DNA of 64,000 bases from Streptomyces europaeiscabiei (GTDB lineage: Bacteria; Actinomycetota; Actinomycetes; Streptomycetales; Streptomycetaceae): NCBI RefSeq assembly GCF_036346855.1, contig NZ_CP107841.1, positions 2,608,001-2,672,000 of the forward strand, in the 5' to 3' direction. The notes under the pieces were generated by a model, which was not told the DNA's origin, did not search any database, and saw nothing but the letters and a program-made list of their open reading frames with translations. The translations under genes and the position numbers were made by a program. This document shows, piece by piece, positions 36,228 through 45,033 of the stretch. Numbering within the stretch: the first letter of the stretch is position 1; each line of letters begins with the position of its first letter.

Positions 36228-37628
36228 TCACTCGGGAGGCCTGTCGTAGTCCTGGATGCGGTTGCCGTGGCTGCGGTCGGTGAGTGCGGCGAGGCGGTCC
36301 GTGAGCTCCCGTACGGTCGTCGCCACGTCGACGGTGAGCAGTTCCCGGTCGCGCATCAACACACGGCCGTCGACGATCGTGGTGCGTACGTCGGCGGAAC
36401 GGGCGCTGTGCACGAGGGTGGCGGCGAGGTCGTGCACCGGCTGGGTGTGCGGGCCGGTGAGGTCGACCAGGACGATGTCGGCGCGCCGGCCGGGGGCGAG
36501 GCTGCCGATCCGTTCCCCCAGCCCGACGGCTCGGGCGCTCTGCAGGGTGGCGTGGTGCAGGGCCTGGCGGGAGGTCAACCAGCGCGGGTCGCCCTCGGTG
36601 GACTTCTGCACGAGTGCGGTGAGGGCCATGGCCTCCCACACGTCCAGGGAGTTGTTGGAGGCGGCGCCGTCCGTGGCGAGCCCCACAGGGACGCCGATAC
36701 GGCGCAGGGCGCGTACCGGGGTCGTGGGCCAGGCGAACTTGAGGTAGCCCCGGGGCGCGGTGGCGACGGCCACCTGCCCGGTCGCCCGCTCCAGGACCGG
36801 CAGGTCGCGCTCGACGATCCCGGTGCCGTGCGCGATGAGCACACCCGCGTCGACGCCGAGCAGCCCGGTGCGCTCCAGGACCTCGATGGGCGTGACGCCG
36901 TGCCGGGCGAGGCTGTTGTCGGTCTGGTCGCGGCTCTCCGAGGCGTGCAGATGTACGGGGAGGCCGTGCTCGCGGGCTAGGTCGGCGGTCGCGGCAAGGT
37001 CGGCGTCCTCGACGGTGTAGGGGGCGTGCGGGGCGAGCGCGGTGGTGATGCGACCGTCGGCCGCACCCCGGTGGCGTAGCGCGAACTCCAAGGACTTCTG
37101 CCGTCCTTCGGGTCCCTGCGAGGAGAAGAAGGCCTCGCCCAGATGCGCCCGCATCCCCGTCTCCTCGACCACGACGGCGACCGTCTCCATCGAGAAGTAG
37201 TGATCGGCGAAACAGGTCACCCCGCCCCGGATCATCTCCGCGCAGGCCAGCCGGGCCCCCAACTCCACGCCCTGCGTGGTGAGGTTGGACTCGACGGGCC
37301 AGATGACGTCGTTGAACCACTGCTCCGCCGGCAGGTCCTCCGCGATGCCGCGCAGCGCCACCATCGGCGCGTGCGTATGGCAGTTGATCAGCCCCGGCAT
37401 CGCGACCTGGCCGCGCGCGTCGATCCGTTCCGCCGTGGCGACCGGAGCCGTCTCCTCCGCCGGCCCGATGCTTGCGATCACCCCGTCCCGTACGACGATC
37501 GCGGCGTCCTCGACGAAGGCGATCCCCTCGTGCTCATCGTGGACGAGGGCGGTGCAGCCGGTGATGACGAGATCGGCGGGCGACGGGGACGAGGTCGCGC
37601 GGGGAGGTGGGGACGGAGGCGGCGTCAT
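36228..37628 (-). CDS. Amidohydrolase, MTA/SAH deaminase or chlorohydrolase-like
   Basis: A 466-aa metal-dependent hydrolase of the TrzN/AtzA/MtaD group. Metal ligands are visible: HTH in NCHTHAPM, the next His in LPVHLHASES with following Glu, and Asp in VGLATDGAASNNSLD. The end IGSLAPGRRADIVLVDL closes the small beta domain. The ASNNSLDVW segment is characteristic of 5'-methylthioadenosine/S-adenosylhomocysteine deaminases, so purine-nucleoside deamination is the best guess. The first about 20 residues are a Pro/Ser-rich leader; ATG 37628 may be upstream of the true start. Confidence 0.87.
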   Translation of the reverse strand: MTPPPSPPPRATSSPSPADLVITGCTALVHDEHEGIAFVEDAAIVVRDGVIASIGPAEETAPVATAERIDARGQVAMPGLINCHTHAPMVALRGIAEDLPAEQWFNDVIWPVESNLTTQGVELGARLACAEMIRGGVTCFADHYFSMETVAVVVEETGMRAHLGEAFFSSQGPEGRQKSLEFALRHRGAADGRITTALAPHAPYTVEDADLAATADLAREHGLPVHLHASESRDQTDNSLARHGVTPIEVLERTGLLGVDAGVLIAHGTGIVERDLPVLERATGQVAVATAPRGYLKFAWPTTPVRALRRIGVPVGLATDGAASNNSLDVWEAMALTALVQKSTEGDPRWLTSRQALHHATLQSARAVGLGERIGSLAPGRRADIVLVDLTGPHTQPVHDLAATLVHSARSADVRTTIVDGRVLMRDRELLTVDVATTVRELTDRLAALTDRSHGNRIQDYDRPPE

Positions 37629-37739
37629 GTCGTCACGGTACGACCGGGGTGTGCCCGGGAGGGGGATGAATCGGGCATCCGGTGGGTGGTGGGAACGGGA
37701 TCCGGCCGTGTCCGGCGCGCACCGGGCCGGCGGGCGGGC

Positions 37740-39722
37740 TCAGGCGGTCAGCCCCTGCCTCGGCAGTATGTCGGCCATGTCCGGGGCGTCGGGGAGGCTG
37801 ATGCCGGTGTGCCTGCGGTGGCGTGCGAGTTCGTCGAGGAGTGCAGTGAGCCGCTCGGTGTGGTGGCGGCTCAGCCGTCCGGTGTCGTCGAGGTGCACGG
37901 CGCAGGCGGTGGTGGTGTCGACCAGCCGTTCGAGGACGGCGGCGACCTCGTCGGTGCCCTCGGTGTGCCGGGCCAGGGCGGGCAGTTCGGCTCCGGAGAG
38001 GGCGATCGTGGCACGGGCCTGGGCGAGCGCCCGGTAGGCCTCGCGGCGCAGGGTCCAGCGGGCGGCCCGTTCGTCGGCCTCACCCGGCAGGGCTGCCCCG
38101 ACGGACACGGTGACGCCGTTGGGGGTGGCCGCTCCGCTCGACAGGGACGTCGCGTTCGCTCCGGAGTCGGCGCCCGGCGCGCGCGACTCGTTCAGGACGT
38201 GCACGAGGTAGGCGTGCGCCGCCGTGCCCGCTTCGGTGAGCCGGGCGCGTACGCCCCCGCCTCGCTGCCCCTTCGGCATCGGCAGGTGGCCGACGATCAG
38301 GACGATGGCGCAGGCCAGGAGCGTCTCGGCGATGCGGCTCCAGGAGGCCTGGGGGTCGCCGCCGACCATGACGAGGGCGAGGACGAGGACGGTGACGACG
38401 GCGGTCTGGGCGGCGAAGTGCCGGGTGGCGACGGGTATCAGCGCCCCGCTGACCGCGACGAGCGCGATGAGCCCTTCCGGCCGGGGCAGTACGGCGGCGA
38501 ACCCGGCGAAGAGCACCGCGCCGAGCACGGTCCCCGCGGCCCGGCACAGCACCCGGGACACGAGCGGCCCCAGGTCGGGCTTGACCAGGAAGACGGCGGT
38601 CGCGGGCAGCCAGTACCAGTGCTCGTGGTGCAGCACCTGTGCCACGGCCGCGGCGGCCCCGAAGGACAGGGCGACGCGCAGGCCGTACTCGCGTCCCCCG
38701 GACCCGAGGCCGAGCCGTACGAGCGACCGGAGGGTACGGCGGCGGGTGTGCAGGTCGTGTGCGTCGCCGCCCCGGTCGAAGGTCTCGGCGGCGTGCAGGA
38801 GCGCGTCGTCGAGGGCGCGCAGCGCGGGCGCGGAGCGGGAGGGCGCGGGCAGCGGCCCGGTGGCGGTGTTGCCGCGCACGGCGGCGGCGAGCCGCCGGGG
38901 CCCTTCGGAGGCACGGCCGACGACGGCGTCCCCGGCCCAGGCCAGCGCGGTCGCCGCCTCGGCCAGGGGCAGCGCGGCGGCGTACTGGGCGTGCAGCCGC
39001 CGCTCGGCCGAGGAGCTGGCGTACCGCCGTATCCGGGGTCCGGCGAGCGCGTCCTGGGCATGGTCGAGGGCGGCGGTCAGTGCGGCCCGCCGGGCGGTCG
39101 CGTCCGGGGTGCCGACGGCGTCCAGCAGCCCGGCGATCGCGTCGTAGACGGCGGCGACGGCGTCCCGTTCCCCGTCGAAGCGGTAGTCACCTGCGGTGAG
39201 GACCGCGGGTGTGGGCAGGGCGAGGCGCAGTGCGAGCAGCCATCCGGCGCCGGCGAGGTAGGCGAGCGCCCGCTCCCATCCCGGTTCCGGCAACGGCATC
39301 CCGGCCCCGATGGCGGCCGCGACCAGCAGTTGCGTGCCCGCTCCGGACGCCACGAGACCGACCGCGCTCATACCGCCGGCGAGCAGCCCGAGCGCGGTGA
39401 GCAGCAGGGTGAGGACGACGGCCCCGGCGTACTGGCCGGCGTACGTTCCGGCGAGCAGCCCCACGGCCCCGGCGAGCGCGGGCACCCCGAGCCGTTGCAC
39501 GGCGGCGCGCCGGCTTCCGGGGCGGTCGTTGATCCCGGCGAGCATGGCGCCGAGCGCGGCGAGGACCCCGACGGAGGGCCGCCCGAGCAGCACGGCCACG
39601 AGCAGCAGCGGCCCACCGGCCAGCGCCCCTCGCAGCACCGCGTTCCAGGGCACCGGTCCTCGTTGGGCACGCAGTGCGTGGGCGAGCCAGGGAGGAAGGG
39701 GCAGGGCGGCGGGGCGGGTCAC
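37740..39722 (-). CDS. FUSC family membrane protein (aromatic acid exporter-like)
   Basis: A 660-aa protein with two clusters of about five to six membrane helices (residues about 25-180 and about 345-490) separated and followed by helical cytoplasmic regions. This is the fusaric-acid-resistance (FUSC/YccS) layout. The second bundle contains YWLPATAVFLVKPDLGPLVS, the family's conserved segment. Members export aromatic acids or act with efflux partners. It starts at ATG 39722. It is separated from the amidohydrolase by 111 bases on the same strand. Confidence 0.85.
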   Translation of the reverse strand: MTRPAALPLPPWLAHALRAQRGPVPWNAVLRGALAGGPLLLVAVLLGRPSVGVLAALGAMLAGINDRPGSRRAAVQRLGVPALAGAVGLLAGTYAGQYAGAVVLTLLLTALGLLAGGMSAVGLVASGAGTQLLVAAAIGAGMPLPEPGWERALAYLAGAGWLLALRLALPTPAVLTAGDYRFDGERDAVAAVYDAIAGLLDAVGTPDATARRAALTAALDHAQDALAGPRIRRYASSSAERRLHAQYAAALPLAEAATALAWAGDAVVGRASEGPRRLAAAVRGNTATGPLPAPSRSAPALRALDDALLHAAETFDRGGDAHDLHTRRRTLRSLVRLGLGSGGREYGLRVALSFGAAAAVAQVLHHEHWYWLPATAVFLVKPDLGPLVSRVLCRAAGTVLGAVLFAGFAAVLPRPEGLIALVAVSGALIPVATRHFAAQTAVVTVLVLALVMVGGDPQASWSRIAETLLACAIVLIVGHLPMPKGQRGGGVRARLTEAGTAAHAYLVHVLNESRAPGADSGANATSLSSGAATPNGVTVSVGAALPGEADERAARWTLRREAYRALAQARATIALSGAELPALARHTEGTDEVAAVLERLVDTTTACAVHLDDTGRLSRHHTERLTALLDELARHRRHTGISLPDAPDMADILPRQGLTA

Positions 39723-40331
39723 GGAGCTCCTGTCGTCGGGTGAGGGCGGGGGTGTGCCTTCGGGCGACGGCGGCCGGGGCGTTGGGGGTGTCAGCGGCGA
39801 CGGTTGGCGCGCCGACTGACGGCATCAGTCACTTGGGTTGCCTGTGCTCTCCACCATAGGTTCCCGAACTTGAGGATATGGAACGCTCGTATTGCCGCGA
39901 TGTGACAATTCCTGTAGATGCCATGTTCTTTATGAACGCAATCGAGGTACGCACGCGTAGGTCGTGAGGAAAAAAGGTGGGCCCGAGGGCGTAGCCGGCC
40001 CCCGGGCCCTGATATGCCGCCCATTGGGCACGCCGCCACGGTAGAGAACCCAGGTCAGTCGTCATGTCGCCGCGTCCTGCCTTTGGACCACCGCGCATCG
40101 AGCTGCGCGGGCTGGACTTGAACCAGCACTTCGACGTCCCGGGGCCTGGGCCCGGTCGTTGCGACGATCGGCGGCGAATACTGAGTCTGGAGCAATAGTC
40201 TGAGATTGATGACGGCCCGCCCCTGAGTTCTTCAGCGGGTACGGACCGCTCCGTCACGACAAGCCTCAGCTTCAGCTTGCGCTCCTCGCGCACCCCGCCC
40301 GGCTTGAAAGCCGACCGGGGAGTCTATGAGG
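39723..40331. other. Non-coding, structured 609-bp region
   Basis: No convincing gene. Composition is lower in GC at 39840-39975. Perfect hairpins on the minus strand include 40110-40091 (TGCGCGG/CCGCGCA arms), a T-arm-like GCTGG-TTCAAGT-CCAGC at 40127-40111, CCGGG-7-CCCGG at 40155-40139, and TCGT-4-ACGA at 40167-40156, followed by a strong terminator at about 39970-40009. An open frame at 39829-40293 (minus) starts REERKLKLRLVVTERSV with good codon bias, then degenerates. It may be a 3' UTR, an ncRNA or the remains of a mobile gene. Confidence 0.5.
39969..40009 (-). terminator. Rho-independent terminator
   Basis: CGGGCCC and GGGCCCG arms (40003-40009 and 39979-39985) form a 7-bp GC stem, extended by inner GC pairing. 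On the minus strand it is followed by ACC and six T residues (39975-39969 region). This is the best T-tract terminator in the window and ends a leftward transcript coming from 40.0-41.1 kb, upstream of the FUSC gene. Confidence 0.82.
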
Positions 40332-41072
40332 CTACCCGAACTGTCCGAACAGGTAGCCGAACACGGCGTCACCGACCCGCTGGTCGACGACGTCCACACC
40401 GTTCGCTTCCTCCCGCGCGAACTTCACGGCCTGCTGCAACTTCTCGACGCGGTCGAGGATTTCGTTCACGCGTCGGGCGGGCAGGGCTCCGGAGAACTTC
40501 ACGGTGGTCCAATAACCGACCGGAATGTCCTCGTAGTACACCTCCACCTGGGCGGGGTGCTTGTCGGTCGCCTCGGCCTTCACATGGTTGCGCGGCACCT
40601 TCTTGGTCCGCACCGTCCGTACGGCCTCGGTCTTCCAGTCGTCGGTGGACGGGTCCTGCGCCCACGCCTCGGAGGCGTCGAGCACGGGCAGCTTCCGCAC
40701 CAGCGTGTTGATCTCCCCGAGCTGCTTCTCCAGGAAGAGCAGATAGGCCACGGGCACGTCGGCGACGAGCACCCGCCCTTCGACCTTCACGTCCGCCCGC
40801 GCCGTGCAGTTGGCCCAGTCCTTGGTGGCGGTCACATCGAACAGCCGCGTGAGAACTCCCGCGGTCTCCCGCAGCACATCCTCCGCCCGCACCTGCACCC
40901 GGGTCGACTCGGGCGGCAACTGCTCGCCCTCCTCGTCCTTCGGCTGATAGGTACGCGCGATACCGGCGAGCAACGCCGGCTTCTGCAGGCCATGATGAGC
41001 GGCCGTCAGGTCCTGATGGGACTTGGCCTTGACGCCCTTCTCCACTGCGATGATCTGATTGAGTTTCGCCAC
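40332..41072 (-). CDS. Conserved hypothetical protein (DUF7873-like)
   Basis: A 246-aa cytoplasmic protein starting AKLNQIIAVEKGVKAKSHQD, a conserved opening of an actinobacterial family of unknown function that I recall as DUF7873. The features are a charged helical N-terminal region, a central TKDWANCTARADVKVEGRVL, and a C-terminal PARRVNEILDRVEKLQQAVKFAREEAN helix. No catalytic motif is evident. It appears as a single gene with its promoter in 41073-41150 and a 3' region of about 320 bases before the terminator at 40.0 kb. Confidence 0.75.
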   Translation of the reverse strand: MAKLNQIIAVEKGVKAKSHQDLTAAHHGLQKPALLAGIARTYQPKDEEGEQLPPESTRVQVRAEDVLRETAGVLTRLFDVTATKDWANCTARADVKVEGRVLVADVPVAYLLFLEKQLGEINTLVRKLPVLDASEAWAQDPSTDDWKTEAVRTVRTKKVPRNHVKAEATDKHPAQVEVYYEDIPVGYWTTVKFSGALPARRVNEILDRVEKLQQAVKFAREEANGVDVVDQRVGDAVFGYLFGQFG

Positions 41073-41170
41073 GCGAGAGACGGTAACAGCGCAAGGGCGA
41101 TCTTCTCGAAGGATTATTCACCGGGGAATACGGACTTCGGTTCACCGTACGGAATTGCTCCTCGGCCGCC

Positions 41171-41640
41171 CTACCCGGCGGCCCCCGAAGAGCGCCTCGG
41201 CCTCGGAAGACCGCCCGCGTGAACACCAACGGCTCCGGCCGCCTCACCGAGGTCCTCGACGGCGCAGGCGACCTCGGTGAGACGGCCCTTGGGGGCGTGG
41301 TCGGCGTGGGCGAGGGTCGCGTGGGTGTGCCGTGTCGTCGTTCGGCGGCGGACGTACGGAGCTTCCCCGAGTACGCGGCCGGGCGGGCGGGTCACCGCGC
41401 AGGACTCGGTCGACGGCCAGTTCGGCGACGAGGAGGTAGCGAGGGATGTAGACGGGTTGGCAGAGGAGGGGCTCCACGTGGAAGCGCCCTTCCTCGGCGT
41501 TCGCCAACTCCCTCTCCACGGAGTCGAGATCGCGGTAGCGGACGTCGACCTGGCGGCCTTCGACGTCGGCCAGGCACCGCCGTCGAGAACACCACCGCCC
41601 CAGCCACCGATCTTCCTCCGCGCGGTCGACGCCGGCCCTG
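41171..41640 (-). pseudogene. Frameshifted nucleotidyltransferase-domain gene
   Basis: On the minus strand three segments of a nucleotidyltransferase family appear in alternating frames. One is GGWGGGVLDGGAW. The next, in another frame, is VEGRQVDVRYRDLDSVEREL and onward to RYLLVAELAVDRVLRGDPP. The last, back in the first frame, is HADHAPKGRLTEVACAVEDL. The order agrees with intact relatives (GGAWL / VDxxYRDLD / AVNRVLHGDLP / RAHAPKGRLTEVA). No single frame spans the gene and there is no start, so it is inactive. The 5' end is replaced by a 55-bp tandem repeat. Confidence 0.68.
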
Positions 41641-41645
41641 CATCT

Positions 41646-41820
41646 GGCGGTGTGGGGGCGCCTTGGTGCCGGGGGGAGGAGGAATGGTCGCGGCGGAACG
41701 GTGGTGCGGGGGCGCCCTTGGTGCCGGGGGAAGGAGGAATGGTCGCGGCGGAACGGTGGTGCGGGGGCGCCCTTGGTGCCGGGGGGAGGAGGAATGGTCG
41801 CGGCGGAACGGTGGTGCGGC
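41646..41820. repeat. 55-bp tandem repeat
   Basis: Three full units of 55 bp and a short fourth, with GTGGTGCGGG at 41701, 41756 and GTGGTGCGGC at 41811; a diverged copy starts near 41646. Copies are nearly identical (GGCGCCCTTGGTGCCGGGGG then a G/A variable spot, then GGAATGGTCGCGGCGGAACG). 55 is not a multiple of three. It abuts the upstream end of the nucleotidyltransferase pseudogene. Confidence 0.92.
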
Positions 41821-42068
41821 ATCGGGGAGGCCGGAGGGGCTCGCCTACAGGATCGGCGTGTTCGAGCAGGTGGCACGGGAGAAGCGCCGGCGTGTGGACA
41901 GTCCGCACGGCCGCCGGGGTGCCAGGTCCGCCGACGGCGGAGGGCGGCGGCCGCGCTCGACGGCAGCGGAAGCAGCACGGCGCCGCCCGGAAATCGGATG
42001 CGGCCGCGGCCGAGAATCCGCATGATCGACAGGTTGTCCACCACCTTTGTCCACCACCGGGAGCAGTC

Positions 42069-42482
42069 ATGATTCAGCGCACCACCGTCCCCAGCCTCTT
42101 CGCACCCCCGGTCTACTCGCACGCGTCCGTCGTCGAGGCCGGGACGAGGCTCGCCTTCCTCGCCGGTTCCGTTCCGTTGGACGCCGACGGGAATCTGGTC
42201 GGGGAGGGGGATCCGGTACGGCAGGCCGAGCAGGTGCTGGCGAACCTCGGGGAGCAGTTGCGGGCGGTGGGCAGCGACTTCGAGCATGTCGCCTGCACCG
42301 ATGTGTACGTCGTCAGCGACGAGCCCGCGGTCCTCTCCGCGGTCTGGGACGTCGTCGAGGCGTCCGGTCTCAGCACCGGCCCCCACTCGTCGACCCTCCT
42401 CGGCGTGGCCTGCCTCGGCTACACGGGCCAGCTGGTGGAGATCACGGCGACGGCGGTGGTCCCTGAGCCCCCGGCCCAGTAG
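42069..42482 (+). CDS. RidA (YjgF/YER057c/UK114) family protein
   Basis: A 137-aa RidA-type protein. Family members hydrolyse reactive enamine/imine intermediates made by PLP enzymes, protecting metabolism. The fold is seen in LAFLAGSVPLDADGNLVGEG, VRQAEQVLANLGEQLRAVG and HVACTDVYVV. The usual catalytic Arg near GPHSSTLLGVACLGYTGQLVEI is not obvious: RidA has RxxxxVxxLP-like sequence there, so this may be a non-deaminating subgroup (Rid2-7 type). ATG 42069 with GGGAG upstream. It converges on the racemase gene. Confidence 0.85.
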   Translation: MIQRTTVPSLFAPPVYSHASVVEAGTRLAFLAGSVPLDADGNLVGEGDPVRQAEQVLANLGEQLRAVGSDFEHVACTDVYVVSDEPAVLSAVWDVVEASGLSTGPHSSTLLGVACLGYTGQLVEITATAVVPEPPAQ

Positions 42483-42632
42483 AGGGTGGGGACTGCCCCC
42501 AGCCCGGCAGGGAGCGCGCGGACTGCCCCCGCCCCGCAAGCGCGCGGGGAACTGAGCGTCCACCCATCCACGAACCCGCAGCCGCCCACGACGACGAGGA
42601 GGCACCCCCTACAACGCCCCCGTCCCCCGGTC

Positions 42633-43358
42633 CTACGGCTCACGCGCTCCCCCGGCCCCCCAGCTCCTCCTCTTCGGCAGCGGCTTCGCATAACCTCCCG
42701 TCCGGCTGGTGGTCAGCCCCAGCGCCACCAGCGACTCGGCGAGTTTCACGGCCGCTCCCACCCCGTCTACGACCGGCACCCCCAGCTTCTCCCCCACCGT
42801 CCGCTGCAGCCCGGTCATCCCGGCGCACCCCAGGACCAGTACCTCGGCCCCGGCGTCCCGGGCCCGCTGCCCGGCCGCGAGGAAGGCCCGGGTGGTGCGG
42901 TCGGCGTCGGCGAGGTCGAGGACACCGAGCCCGGTGCCGACGATCGCCGCGCAGTTGCGGCCGACGCCGGCGGCGTCCAGGCTGTCCTCGATCTGCCCGC
43001 AGGAGCGTTCCAGCGTGGTGACGACGCCGTAGCGCCGCCCGAGCAGACAGGCGAGGTGGGCGGCGGCCTCGGTGATGTCGACGACGGGGACGTCCACCAG
43101 TTCGCGCGCGCCCTCGCGCCCGTGCTCGCCGAACCCGGCCATGACGACGGCGTCGTACGGCCCTTCGTAGGTGCGCAGGGTGTCGAGGACGGCGGCGGCG
43201 GAGAGGTAGCTGTCGAGCCAGCCCTCCGCGGACTCGGGCCCCCAGGCCGGGGTCAGCCCGATCACGGTGGTGCCCGGGCCTGCGGCGGTCCGGGCACCTC
43301 GCACGATCTCCTCGGTCATCCCCTGCGTCGTGTTGCAGTTGGTGACGACGATGCGCAC
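42633..43358 (-). CDS. Asp/Glu/hydantoin racemase family protein
   Basis: A 241-aa racemase of the HyuE/allantoin racemase type. The two active-site cysteine zones appear as VVMAGFGEHGREGA (first position replaced by Gly-Phe-Gly rather than Cys) and EVLVLGCAGMTGL (second Cys present). The N-terminal RIVVTNCNTTQGMTEE matches the family opening NPNTS-like motif. Loss of the first Cys would hinder two-base racemisation, though maleate isomerase-like activity is possible. GTG 43358, with GGAGGG upstream, lies two bases after the NCS1 transporter stop, so they are one operon. Confidence 0.87.
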   Translation of the reverse strand: MRIVVTNCNTTQGMTEEIVRGARTAAGPGTTVIGLTPAWGPESAEGWLDSYLSAAAVLDTLRTYEGPYDAVVMAGFGEHGREGARELVDVPVVDITEAAAHLACLLGRRYGVVTTLERSCGQIEDSLDAAGVGRNCAAIVGTGLGVLDLADADRTTRAFLAAGQRARDAGAEVLVLGCAGMTGLQRTVGEKLGVPVVDGVGAAVKLAESLVALGLTTSRTGGYAKPLPKRRSWGAGGAREP

Positions 43359-43360
43359 GC

Positions 43361-44839
43361 TCAGCCCTCCACGGCTGCCGGTTCTGCGGAAGCCTGCCCG
43401 GAGGCCCGCTCGTCCCGGCACGGCACGGCGTACAGCCCGGCGGCCAGGGCCGTACCTATGAACCAGGAATACGGGGCGACCTCGCTGAAGGTCGTCACCA
43501 GGGCGAGGACCGCGGAGACCGCCGCGGCGGGCAGGAACGCCCACAGGGCCTTGGGGTTGACGCCCTTGCGGTAGTAGTAGCGGGAGCCGGGCTCGGCGTC
43601 GAAGAGTGCGTCGACGTCGATGCGGCCGCGCTTGACCCAGAAGTAGTCGAGCATGATCACACCGAACAGCGGGCCGAGGAAGGCACCAAGGCCGCCGAGG
43701 AAGTACTGGACGACGGTGGGGTTGGAGAAGAGGTTCCACGGGGTCACGACCAGCGCCGCGACCGTGCTGATCATGCCCCCGACCTTGAAAGTGATCTTCT
43801 GCGGCCAGACGTTGGCGAGGTCGTACGCCGGTGAGACGAAGTTGGCGACGATGTTGACACCCATGGTGGCGATGGCGAAGGTCAGCGCGCCCAGGACGAG
43901 GATCCAGGTGTTGCCGATCTCGGCGACGAGGTGGGCCGGGTCGGTGATCGCCTTGCCGAAGACCTCGATCGAGCCCGCCGTGACGATGACGGACACCACC
44001 ACGAAGGCGGTCGAGTTGACGGGCAGGCCCCAGAAGTTGCCCCGCTTGACCGTCCGGTAGTCCGGCGCGAAGCGGGAGAAGTCGCAGAAGTTGAGCATCA
44101 GGGTGCCGTAGGTGGCGAGGACCAGTCCGATCGCGCCGAACCACTGCCGCCACTGCTCGCCGACGGAGACCGGGTTCGGGGTCGAGGTGAGGGAGATGGT
44201 CCAGCCGGCCTTGGCGAGGATCCACACGGCCAGCGCGATCATGACGAGCCAGATCGCGGGGCCGCAGAAGTCCTGGAACTTGCGGACCGACTCCATACCC
44301 TGGCTGATGATCAGCGCCTGGATGAGCCAGAGGGCGACGAAGGTGCACCAGCCGAGCTGGTGCAGGCCGAGGAAGGAGTTGTGGGTCCAGGACTCCAGGC
44401 CCGGCCAGGCGGCCAGCAGCATGATGTTGACCGCGACGGAGGCGAGGTAGGTCTGGATGCCGTACCACATGATGGCGATCACGGCCCGGATGAGGGCGGG
44501 GATGTTGGCGCCCCAGACGCCGAAGCTGATGCGGCTGACCACGGGGAAGGGCACGCCGTGGCGCTGCCCGATCCTCCCCATCCAGTTCATCCCGATGTAG
44601 ATGATCACGAAGCCGACGAGCAGTGACGTGAACACCTGCCAGACGTTCATGCCGAGGACCAGCAGTCCCGCGGCGAACGTGTAGTTGCCGAGGTTGTGGA
44701 CGTCGGACATCCACAGGGCGAAGAGGTCGAAGACCTTCCAGTTCCGCTTGTCGGCGGGGGCGAGGTCCTCGTTGGTGAGGCGGGGGTCGGGGACGAACGC
44801 TGTGGTGCCGGTGGCTTCGGCACTGTCGGCGAGGGACAC
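43361..44839 (-). CDS. NCS1 family nucleobase/allantoin/hydantoin:cation symporter
   Basis: A 492-aa transporter with 12 membrane helices. The NCS1 signature is clear: NEDLAPADKRNWKVFDLFALWMSDVHNLGNYTFAAGL, then GVPFPVVSRISFGVWGANIPALIRAVIAIMWYGIQT. These segments place it nearest allantoin (PucI) and benzylhydantoin (Mhp1) carriers. The downstream racemase supports hydantoin or allantoin as substrate. A perfect palindrome at 44927-44942 precedes it by 87 bases, toward the divergent GntR gene. Confidence 0.92.
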   Translation of the reverse strand: MSLADSAEATGTTAFVPDPRLTNEDLAPADKRNWKVFDLFALWMSDVHNLGNYTFAAGLLVLGMNVWQVFTSLLVGFVIIYIGMNWMGRIGQRHGVPFPVVSRISFGVWGANIPALIRAVIAIMWYGIQTYLASVAVNIMLLAAWPGLESWTHNSFLGLHQLGWCTFVALWLIQALIISQGMESVRKFQDFCGPAIWLVMIALAVWILAKAGWTISLTSTPNPVSVGEQWRQWFGAIGLVLATYGTLMLNFCDFSRFAPDYRTVKRGNFWGLPVNSTAFVVVSVIVTAGSIEVFGKAITDPAHLVAEIGNTWILVLGALTFAIATMGVNIVANFVSPAYDLANVWPQKITFKVGGMISTVAALVVTPWNLFSNPTVVQYFLGGLGAFLGPLFGVIMLDYFWVKRGRIDVDALFDAEPGSRYYYRKGVNPKALWAFLPAAAVSAVLALVTTFSEVAPYSWFIGTALAAGLYAVPCRDERASGQASAEPAAVEG

Positions 44840-44926
44840 GGGGCCTCCAGGAGCGAGAGGAGACGGGGGTGGGTGGCGGGGACGGGCGCGACGCCGGCGT
44901 GGGGAACCGGAAGAGCACCCGGGATG

Positions 44927-44942
44927 GTTTGGTATACCAAAC
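44927..44942. promoter_or_regulatory. FadR/GntR-type operator palindrome
   Basis: GTTTGGTATACCAAAC is a perfect 16-bp palindrome with the TGGTATACCA core typical of FCD/FadR-subfamily GntR operators. It lies between the transporter-racemase operon and the divergent GntR gene, so the adjacent regulator is the expected ligand. Confidence 0.85.
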
Positions 44943-45033
44943 TGCGCTCATAGTCCTCCCGTCAACCGTTCGGACCGATGTCGCTGTTGTTAACGCCCCG
45001 TAAAACACCCCCGGAGTCGGCGAAGATTGCCTC

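Noticed and set aside
40091..40170. Canonical tRNA gene on the minus strand, based on the GGTTCAAGTCC motif
   Set aside because: T-arm and a 7-base-loop stem are present, but no D-arm or acceptor stem can be paired, and U33 is absent. It is kept only as a tRNA-like structure.
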